Shown: positions 20,909 through 27,177 of the stretch, one piece after another
How the letters are laid out: every line of letters begins with the position of its first letter
Numbering within the stretch: the first letter of the stretch is position 1
Assembly: GCF_004348685.1 (NCBI RefSeq)
Contig: NZ_SMKO01000087.1
Coordinates: 1 to 37,177, forward strand
From: Nonomuraea deserti
Lineage (GTDB): Bacteria > Actinomycetota > Actinomycetes > Streptosporangiales > Streptosporangiaceae
Direction of reading: 5' to 3'
Length of the DNA stretch: 37,177 nucleotides
The notes under the pieces: generated by a model
The model's input: only the letters and a program-made list of their open reading frames with translations
Databases searched by the model: none
Told to the model about the DNA's origin: nothing
Program-made: the position numbers and the translations under genes

Positions 20909-23260
20909 ATGAGCGCAGCGAGTTTCCCCGAGGGTTTCGTCTGGGGAGTGTCGACTTCCGCTTTCCAGATCGAGGGAGCCACGACCGCCGACGGCCGCGG
21001 CCCGTCCATCTGGGACGGCTTCTCCGCCGACCGCGCGGAGGCGTGCGACCATTACCGCCGCCGTACGGAGGACGTGCGGTTGATGAAGGACCTCGGAATA
21101 GCCGCCTACCGGTTCTCGGTGAGCTGGGCGCGGGTGATTCCCGACGGCTGCGGAAAGGTGAACACGGCCGGGCTCGGCTTCTACGACCGGCTGCTCGACG
21201 AATTGCTCGCCGCGGGCATCACGCCCTATGCCACCCTTTATCACTGGGACCTGCCGCAGGCGCTGGAGGACCGGGGCGGCTGGCCGGTGCGCGACACCGC
21301 CCGCCATTTCGCGGATTACGCCGCGGCCGTCCACGAACGGCTCGGCGACCGGGTCGACACGTGGTTCACGGTGAACGAACCGTGGGTGGCGGCCTTTCTC
21401 GGATACGGCTCCGGCATTCACGCGCCCGGCAGGACGTCGGCGGCCGACGCCTTCCGCAGCGCCCACCACATGCTGCTCGCCCACGGGCTGGGCGTCCAGG
21501 CGCTGCGCGCCGCCGGGGCCGCCAAGGTGAGCGCCGTCGTCAACCACTCGCCCGTGCTGACGCCCGCCCAGGTGAGCGACTCAGGCAGGGAGCTGAGCGA
21601 GGAGGACGCCGAGGCCGTGGCCAGGATCGACGCCCTGGCGAACCGGCAGTTCCTCGACCCGATGCTGCGCGGCGCCTACCCCGCCGACCTCATCCCGCTC
21701 ATCGAGCGCCACGCGGGGCTCGGCCACGTCCGCGACGGCGATCTCGACGTCATCGCCCAGCCCATCGACCTGCTCGGCGTCAACTACTACGCGCCGCTGG
21801 TGGTGCAGGCGCAGCCCAGCGAACCCGCCGATCCGGCTTTCCCGGGAAGCGAGGGCGTGCTCTTCTGCACGGTGCCCACGGCGGTTACCGCCATGGGCTG
21901 GCCCATCGTGCCAGGCTGCCTCTCCCAGCTGCTCGGCCGCCTTTCGCGGGAATATCCGGAAACCGACCTGATGATCACGGAGAACGGCGCCGACTTCGTC
22001 GACGTGGTGACCGGCGACGGCATTCACGACGTCGACCGGATCAGCTTCATCGAGGAACACCTGCGCGCCCTGAGATCCGCTATCGAGAACGGCGCCAGGG
22101 TCCGCGGATATTTCGTCTGGACGCTGCTCGACAACCTCGAATGGGCCGACGGCTACCAGCGCAAGTTCGGCCTCGTGCACGTGGACTTCGCCACCCAGAA
22201 ACGCCGCCTGAAGGACAGCGCCCGGTGGTATCGCGACGTCATCGCGCGCAACGGCCTGACCGAGACCCGCGCCAGGCGGCCCACCTTGGAGACCGTGGCC
22301 GCCCGCGCCCGCGTATCCAGAGCCACGGTCTCGCGCGTCGTCAACGGCGAGACCTCGGTGAGCCCCGAGGTCCGCGCGACGGTGATGCGGGCCGTCAGAG
22401 AGCTCGGCTACGTGCCCAACGCCGCCGCCCGCAGCCTGGTCACCCGGCGTACCAACACGGTCGCCCTCGTCCTGTCGGTGCCCGGGCAGGGCGGCGATCC
22501 GCTGACCGCGGCCGTCGTCCAGTACGTCACCAGCATGCTCGAGGGCGCGGGCAAGCAGATCACGCTCATGCTGGCCGACACCGCCGAGAGCCACCGCCGC
22601 ATCGCCTCCCACGTGGAGGCGCGGCTGGCGGACGGCGTCGTGCTCCTGCCGCCCGACCGGGCCGACACCCTGGCCGAGCGGCTCTCGCGGACCGGCGTGC
22701 CGATCGTGCTGCTCGGCAAACCCGCGGTCGCGTCGCTGGTGCCGTACGTGGACGTCGACAACGCCGGGGGAGCGGCGGCCGCCACCGAGCACCTCATCGC
22801 CCGCGGCCGCCGCCACATCGGCATGATCTGCGGCCCCATGGACCTGACCTTCGTCCAGGACCGCCTGGCCGGTCACCGCGCGGCCCTGCACCGCGCCGGC
22901 ATGAGGCCGCTACTGGCCCTGGCCGACGACCTCACCCGCGCGTCCGGTGCGGCGGCCGCGCGCCGGCTCATCGGCGACAACCCGTCCCTGGACGCGATCT
23001 TCGCGTCCGGCGACCAGCTCGCCATCGGGGCGTTGCGGGCGGCGCAGGAGGCCGGGCGGCGGGTGCCGGAGAACCTGGCGATCGCGGGCTTCGACGACGT
23101 CGACGCAGCCTCGGCCACCACCCCGCAGCTCACCACCGTGCGCGTCCCTGTCGCCGACCAGGCCCTCGCGCTCGCCCGGCTGCTGCTGTCGCGCCTGGAG
23201 GGCCGCCACGTCACGTCCGTCGTGCTCCCTGCCAGGCTCGTGGTCAGGGACTCCACCTGA
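20909..23260 (+). CDS. GH1 beta-glucosidase fused to a LacI-family repressor
   Basis: One uninterrupted 783-codon frame encodes two complete proteins. Residues 1-449 are a GH1 glycosidase: QIEG, YHWDLPQALE, acid/base Glu157 in TVNEP, VNYY, nucleophile Glu358 in ITENG and WTLLDNLEWADGY. It ends at the usual WYRDVIARNG. Residues 451-783 are a LacI regulator: HTH TLETVAARARVSRATVSRVV (459-478), hinge PNAAARSL, and a sugar-binding domain ending GFDDVDAASATTPQLTTVRV. There is no linker; the LacI part begins TETRARRPTLE, as a free LacI would after its Met. The codon at the junction is CTG (22256) and an out-of-frame TGA overlaps it (CTGA), which looks like the scar of a former stop/start overlap. 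GGAGG lies 11 bases before the ATG. The GH1 part has a shortened loop after WDGFS, lacking about ten residues. It could hydrolyse cellobiose or laminaribiose; a nearby GH16 gene favours the latter. Confidence 0.9.
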   Translation: MSAASFPEGFVWGVSTSAFQIEGATTADGRGPSIWDGFSADRAEACDHYRRRTEDVRLMKDLGIAAYRFSVSWARVIPDGCGKVNTAGLGFYDRLLDELLAAGITPYATLYHWDLPQALEDRGGWPVRDTARHFADYAAAVHERLGDRVDTWFTVNEPWVAAFLGYGSGIHAPGRTSAADAFRSAHHMLLAHGLGVQALRAAGAAKVSAVVNHSPVLTPAQVSDSGRELSEEDAEAVARIDALANRQFLDPMLRGAYPADLIPLIERHAGLGHVRDGDLDVIAQPIDLLGVNYYAPLVVQAQPSEPADPAFPGSEGVLFCTVPTAVTAMGWPIVPGCLSQLLGRLSREYPETDLMITENGADFVDVVTGDGIHDVDRISFIEEHLRALRSAIENGARVRGYFVWTLLDNLEWADGYQRKFGLVHVDFATQKRRLKDSARWYRDVIARNGLTETRARRPTLETVAARARVSRATVSRVVNGETSVSPEVRATVMRAVRELGYVPNAAARSLVTRRTNTVALVLSVPGQGGDPLTAAVVQYVTSMLEGAGKQITLMLADTAESHRRIASHVEARLADGVVLLPPDRADTLAERLSRTGVPIVLLGKPAVASLVPYVDVDNAGGAAAATEHLIARGRRHIGMICGPMDLTFVQDRLAGHRAALHRAGMRPLLALADDLTRASGAAAARRLIGDNPSLDAIFASGDQLAIGALRAAQEAGRRVPENLAIAGFDDVDAASATTPQLTTVRVPVADQALALARLLLSRLEGRHVTSVVLPARLVVRDST

Positions 23261-23363
23261 CGGCCGCCACGTCCCCTCGGCCGTGCTCCCGGCTGGTCAT
23301 GGGCTCCACCTGACGGTCGCCACGTCGCGTCGGTCGTGCTCCCGGCGGGGAGTTGCCACCTGA
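23201..23363 (+). repeat. 50-60-bp tandem repeat of the fusion gene's 3' end
   Basis: The last 61 bases of the coding frame and stop (23201-23261, beginning GGCCGCCACGTC and ending CTCCACCTGAC) are followed by a 53-bp copy (23262-23314) and a 49-bp copy (23315-23363), and the first bases of another (GGCCGCTCATCC). Each copy keeps CGTGCTCCC in the middle and CCACCTGAC at the end, so the stop-codon region is itself reiterated. The copies are untranslated. Confidence 0.85.
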
Positions 23364-23462
23364 CGGCCGCTCATCCGTCTCTTGTCTCCCAAATCGGGCG
23401 CCTGCCGTCGATCCGCGCCCCGGCGACTTAGCATCGATGGCAGGACCCCGCTGGGAGGCCAG

Positions 23463-24638
23463 ATGCGCTTCGTCCGCCGCAAGCAGGAAGCATCCGTCGA
23501 GCCCGACGGCCAGGTCACCCGCATCGCGCCCGCGGCCGCGTACGACGGCGACCTCTACCACCTGCCCGAGTGGGCGCGGCGCCGCGGCGAGGAACGCGCG
23601 CTGGGCCGCGCCCACGCCGAAGGCGGCCAGATCGACACGCTGACCCTCCAGACCGGCAGCGTGCCCCGCTTCCACGAGCTGGAGGACGAGCGCCTGGAAG
23701 AGCTCGCCAGGATCGACGAGTGCACCGAGCGGGAGACCCAGCGGGCGCGCGCCGAACTCGAGGCGCAGAAGATCCGCCTGGCGGAGTCGCAGCGCGCGTT
23801 CGGGGAGGCGCGCAAGGCCCTGGACGACAGCCGGCAGCGCGTCACCGAGCTGGAACAGCCCAGCAGGCGCCCGGGCGACGGCCGCCCCAGCTCGATCGCG
23901 CTCTCCGGCAGCCACTGGCCGGTCGTCCGCCGCTGGCTGCCCGCCGCGCTCCTTCTGCTGCTCCTGCTGGTCGTCGAGGTGCCCATCCTCTACCAGGTGA
24001 TCCTCAGCTGGGGCGACAGCGTCGCGATGACCGCGCTCCTCGCCGCCGGCGCAGCCCTGATCATGCTGGTGGCGCCCCACATGTACGGGCGGGCGTTCCG
24101 TTCCTGGCAGGAGCACGGCAGCTCGGCCCAGGGACGCTGGCTGCTGATCGGCGTGGCGCTCGTCTGGCTGGGCCTCATCGTCGCCGTTGCCGTGCTGCGC
24201 CGGGACGCCCTGGTCAAGCCCCTGGTGGTGGACGGGCAGGAGATCGGCCCCACCTCCGAGGGCGTCGGCCAGCTGCCCACCATGGTCCTCCTGCTGGCGC
24301 TCCTCGTGGCCACCGCCCTCATCGCCGCCGACCTGGGGCGCCGCATGCACAACCCCAACGACCGCCGCCTCAGGGAACTACGGGCCAAACGTGACGCCGA
24401 GGCCCGCGCCTTCGCCGGCGCCCAGGCGGCCTACCAGCACGACGCCGGCTACGCGGAGAGCATCGCCCACTACGTCGAGGCGGTGGATCGCCGCCGGGCC
24501 AGCCGGCTGCGGCAGCTCGACAGCGGCTTCGACAGCCTGGCCACGGCGTACCTCGGGGGAGTCGTCGAGGGCCTGAAGGACCCTGAGGCGGCCAGCTGGG
24601 CCGAACGCATCGTCCTGCGGCGCCGCACCCGCTCCTGA
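23463..24638 (+). CDS. Coiled-coil membrane protein of unknown function
   Basis: A 391-residue protein not recognised as a known family. It starts with a basic MRFVRRKQEAS, then a charged alpha-helical stretch of about 110 residues (70-140) rich in Glu, Arg and Ala that should form a coiled coil. Four hydrophobic segments follow (about 158-180, 188-210, 225-245, 275-295), and a second charged helical region ends the protein. Both soluble parts would be on the same side of the membrane. GGGAGG six bases before the ATG at 23463 supports the start. The two genes beyond the GH16 gene (26344-28481) share its coiled-coil style and are transcribed towards it; a joint role is possible but unproven. 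Confidence 0.75.
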   Translation: MRFVRRKQEASVEPDGQVTRIAPAAAYDGDLYHLPEWARRRGEERALGRAHAEGGQIDTLTLQTGSVPRFHELEDERLEELARIDECTERETQRARAELEAQKIRLAESQRAFGEARKALDDSRQRVTELEQPSRRPGDGRPSSIALSGSHWPVVRRWLPAALLLLLLLVVEVPILYQVILSWGDSVAMTALLAAGAALIMLVAPHMYGRAFRSWQEHGSSAQGRWLLIGVALVWLGLIVAVAVLRRDALVKPLVVDGQEIGPTSEGVGQLPTMVLLLALLVATALIAADLGRRMHNPNDRRLRELRAKRDAEARAFAGAQAAYQHDAGYAESIAHYVEAVDRRRASRLRQLDSGFDSLATAYLGGVVEGLKDPEAASWAERIVLRRRTRS

Positions 24639-24722
24639 CCTGTTCCGACGCTCCGCGGGCCCGTACGCATCGTCCTGCGGCGCCGCACCCGCTCCTGAGA
24701 CCTCCTCCGACGCACGGCGGGC
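24601..24722 (+). repeat. 60-bp tandem duplication of a gene's 3' end
   Basis: 24601-24638, which includes the TGA stop, recurs at 24661-24698 with 37 of 38 bases identical; the spacer TTCCGACGC-CGCGGGC recurs too with small changes (24639-24660 versus 24699-24722). A third partial copy starts at 24723 (CCGTACGCA) and becomes part of the following terminator stem. Only the first copy is coding. Confidence 0.92.
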
Positions 24723-24757
24723 CCGTACGCACGGGATCACGCGCGTACGGGCCCGCC
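24716..24757 (+). terminator. Bidirectional terminator between convergent genes
   Basis: GGCGGGCCCGTACGC (24716-24730) and GCGTACGGGCCCGCC (24743-24757) form a perfect 15-bp stem with a 12-base loop. It separates the coiled-coil membrane protein gene from the convergent GH16 gene. The left arm derives from the 60-bp repeat. There is no U-tract. Confidence 0.85.
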
Positions 24758-24777
24758 GGCGGAGGCGGGACAGGCGG

Positions 24778-26181
24778 TCAGGAGGTGGTGAAGGTGAACC
24801 AGTTGACGTTGACGAAGTCGGCAGGCTGGCCGCTGCTGAAGGTCAGGTAGACCGTGTGCGTCCCGGTCACCCCGGAGATGTTGGCCGGGATGGTGCGCCA
24901 GCTCTGCCATCCGCCGGTGTTCCCCACGGCGAAGTCACCGATGGGCGGGGCCGTGGGGCTGTCGAGCCGCACCTGCACCAGCCCGCTGACCCCGGCGCCC
25001 GCCCCGGACGCCACCCTGGCCTTGAACTGGCCGGCGGCCTGCGAGCCGAACCTCACCCCGTCGAAGCGGAGCCAGTCACCGTTGGAGATGCCGCCGACGT
25101 TCTGGCCGCCGCCCGAGTCGGTGGTCGACTCGACCATGGTGCCGGACTGGGCGGTGTAGCGCTCGGCCTGGATGGTGGAGCGGGCGTCGACGCTGCCGGG
25201 CGGATCGGTCGGGTCGGGGTCGGGGTCGCCGCCGTCCGTGCCGCTCTGCCAGACCGCGACGTAGTCCACCATCATCGGCCTGCCGGGCACGGTGTCCCCC
25301 GTGGGGGTCCCGAAGCCGGCCACGCCGTTGGGGAACGCGCCGCCCATCGCCACGTTGAGCAGCAGGAAGTAGCCGGCGTGGCCGGTCATGTTGTTCCAGG
25401 TCGTGGCGTCGAACCGGGACTGGCTGAGGCTGTGGAACTGCTGGCCGTCCACGTACCAGCGCAGCTGGTTGGGGCTCACGCTGCGGTCCCACTCGAAGCG
25501 GTAGGTGTGGTACGCCGACTGGCAGGACGCGCCGGGGCAGGCGCGGCTGGCGCCGAGGCCGTTGTTCTCCTCGCAGGGCCCGCCGGGGGCGACGCCGCAG
25601 TGGAGCACGGCCCAGACGGAGTTGATCCCGTTGACGTTCTCCATGATGTCGAACTCGCCGATCCCCGGCCAGTTCCAGTAATTCCCCCGGTACGGCGACC
25701 CGAGTGCCCAGAACGCCGGCCAGTAGCCGAGGGCGGCGTTGCCGGTCACGTTCGGCATCTGGATGCGGCCCTCGATGCGCAGGATGCGCCCGTCGGCGGG
25801 CTTGAAGTCGGATCGCCTGGTCTCGATGCGGGCCGAGGTCCACTCGCCGGAGCCGCTGCGGAGCGGGGTGATGCGCAGGTTGCCCGAGCCGTCGAGGCTG
25901 AGGTTGGAGGTGCTGGAGGTGTAGTTCTGGATCTCGCCGGTGCCCCAGTTGGCCGGGCCGCCGGGGTAGGCGTGCCCTGTGTCGATGATCCAGTTGTTCG
26001 ACGAGGGCAGGGTGTTCGCCGGGCCTTCGAAGTCGTCGGACCAGACCAGTGACCAGCCGGACGGCGTGGACGGCACGGAGGCCGAGGCGCCGGCGGTCAT
26101 CTGGACGAGCAGCCCGGTGAGTGCGGTGAGAACCACGGCCACGGCCGCCACGCGGCGCCGGCGCCTGTTCGCTGTTGTCAT
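24778..26181 (-). CDS. Secreted GH16 beta-glucanase with C-terminal CBM6
   Basis: A 467-residue secreted enzyme. Residues 1-35 are a signal peptide with an Arg-rich start (NRRRRRVAAVAVVLTALTG) and an AxA-type cleavage region (AGASA). The GH16 domain (about 42-320) carries WPGIGEFDIMENV with nucleophile Glu176, Asp178 and acid/base Glu181; the E-x-D-x-x-E form is typical of laminarinases/endo-beta-1,3-glucanases. A linker GTDGGDPDPDPTDPPG precedes a CBM6-like module (about 338-467, IQAERYTAQSGTMVE, then GGWQSWRTIPANI and VNWFTF). GGAG five bases ahead favours the second of two adjacent ATGs (26181). Two LacI-type palindromes at its promoter indicate sugar-induced expression. Its short oligosaccharide products would suit the GH1 enzyme encoded nearby. 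Confidence 0.9.
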   Translation of the reverse strand: MTTANRRRRRVAAVAVVLTALTGLLVQMTAGASASVPSTPSGWSLVWSDDFEGPANTLPSSNNWIIDTGHAYPGGPANWGTGEIQNYTSSTSNLSLDGSGNLRITPLRSGSGEWTSARIETRRSDFKPADGRILRIEGRIQMPNVTGNAALGYWPAFWALGSPYRGNYWNWPGIGEFDIMENVNGINSVWAVLHCGVAPGGPCEENNGLGASRACPGASCQSAYHTYRFEWDRSVSPNQLRWYVDGQQFHSLSQSRFDATTWNNMTGHAGYFLLLNVAMGGAFPNGVAGFGTPTGDTVPGRPMMVDYVAVWQSGTDGGDPDPDPTDPPGSVDARSTIQAERYTAQSGTMVESTTDSGGGQNVGGISNGDWLRFDGVRFGSQAAGQFKARVASGAGAGVSGLVQVRLDSPTAPPIGDFAVGNTGGWQSWRTIPANISGVTGTHTVYLTFSSGQPADFVNVNWFTFTTS

Positions 26182-26207
26182 CATCGCTCCATGGGGGGTG
26201 TGGATGC

Positions 26208-26223
26208 GAGAGAGCGCTCTCTC
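26208..26223 (-). promoter_or_regulatory. LacI-type operator O1 of the GH16 gene
   Basis: A perfect 16-bp palindrome GAGAGAGCGCTCTCTC, with the central CG step typical of LacI/GalR-family operators and similar to actinobacterial CelR sites (GAGCGCTC core). It lies four bases downstream of the -10 box, over the transcription start, where binding would repress. Confidence 0.8.
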
Positions 26224-26227
26224 AACG

Positions 26228-26256
26228 ATGTGAACACAGCGTTTACTTCCTGTCAA
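26228..26256 (-). promoter_or_regulatory. Promoter of the GH16 gene
   Basis: On the minus strand a consensus -35 TTGACA (26256-26251) is followed after 17 bases by TCACAT (26233-26228). The perfect -35 is notable in this GC-rich region, and the two operators flank the promoter. Confidence 0.6.
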
Positions 26257-26311
26257 CAATCACCACACCGGGCACGCAACCCTGGTGAAAGTGCCGACCG
26301 GCGCGATGCTA

Positions 26312-26323
26312 GAGAGCGCTCTC
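26312..26323 (-). promoter_or_regulatory. LacI-type operator O2 of the GH16 gene
   Basis: A perfect 12-bp palindrome GAGAGCGCTCTC identical to the core of O1, centred about 102 bp upstream of it. That distance is close to a whole number of helical turns, as used for repression loops. It lies just beyond the 3' end of the neighbouring lipoprotein gene, so it has no other evident promoter to serve. Confidence 0.7.
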
Positions 26324-26343
26324 GTTACGGCCTATGCCGGACG

Positions 26344-27177
26344 TCACAGCAGGTCCACGGTGGTCGCGCCGGTCGCTTCGAACGCCTCCAGCCAGAACGC
26401 CTCCAGCTGGGGGAACCGGTCAGGGCTCGACGTCTTCTCCCGCAGGAAACCATGCACGACCACCGCGTACCCGGTCATGTCGGGCAGCAGCCGCGCGTCC
26501 CGCAACTCCTTGACCTTCTTGCTGCGCGCGCTCTCGCTGAGGTCCAGCCGGTTGATGTCCAGCTCGCCCCGGTTGTTGATCAGGTCGCTGAACACGATGA
26601 TCCGGTGCGCGTTGTCCGGCTGCCGCTGCGCGCTGAGCTGCTTGGCCACGTACCGCAGCGCCCCCAGGACGTCCGACCCCTCGCCCTCCGTCGGGCAGTC
26701 GAACAGCTTGACCGCCCTCGGCACCACCTGCGTGATGCGGTGTTTCCTGACCCGCTCCTCGACCACGGGATTGTCGTTGGGGTTCTCGGCCCGGGTCGCC
26801 GCGACGGGCACCGGGTCCTGGCGGCAGGCGCTGCTCTCCGAGCTGCCCGTTACCGCCGCGAACCCGATCCAGTCACACCCTTCCGCGAACGCCGGCAACT
26901 TCGAGGTGACGTCGTTCCTGGAGGTGGCGGGATCGGCGTAGCTGGTCGAGTCGACGACCACCCCGCAGAGCCCCCTGGCCTCGGTGCCGCACGCCGTCAG
27001 GCCGGCCGTGACCACCGGCAGCACGAGTAACGACGCGATCAGGCGGCGCGCCGTACGGGCTCTCCCCGAACCCGGGCGCCGCGCCCTGGTCCCGCGACTC
27101 TCCTCCGCCACCACCCGACCTCCTGCCTGCGCGGCGAGCGCCTTCCGCGGTTCTCCTGCCTGCGCGAACAACGCCAT
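26344..27177 (-). CDS. Probable lipoprotein with a VWA-like domain, function unknown
   Basis: A 277-residue protein. A basic N-terminal region of about 45 residues leads to RRLIASLLVLPVVTAGLTACG, a hydrophobic segment ending in a lipobox (LTAC), so the protein is likely anchored outside the membrane. The rest resembles a von Willebrand factor A fold: a first strand and loop LCGVVVDSTSYADP, a middle helix SDVLGALRYVAKQL and a later strand HRIIVFSDLINN. The metal-site motif is imperfect (DSTSY for DxSxS). The start ATG at 27177 overlaps the upstream stop as TGATG, so it is co-translated with the repeat-rich coiled-coil gene. An internal start nearer the signal sequence is possible. No specific family is recognised. 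Confidence 0.7.
   Translation of the reverse strand: MALFAQAGEPRKALAAQAGGRVVAEESRGTRARRPGSGRARTARRLIASLLVLPVVTAGLTACGTEARGLCGVVVDSTSYADPATSRNDVTSKLPAFAEGCDWIGFAAVTGSSESSACRQDPVPVAATRAENPNDNPVVEERVRKHRITQVVPRAVKLFDCPTEGEGSDVLGALRYVAKQLSAQRQPDNAHRIIVFSDLINNRGELDINRLDLSESARSKKVKELRDARLLPDMTGYAVVVHGFLREKTSSPDRFPQLEAFWLEAFEATGATTVDLL

Noticed and set aside
24716..24757. Inverted repeat as a regulatory site
   Set aside because: The 15-bp perfect stem lies between convergent gene ends, so a terminator is the simpler explanation.
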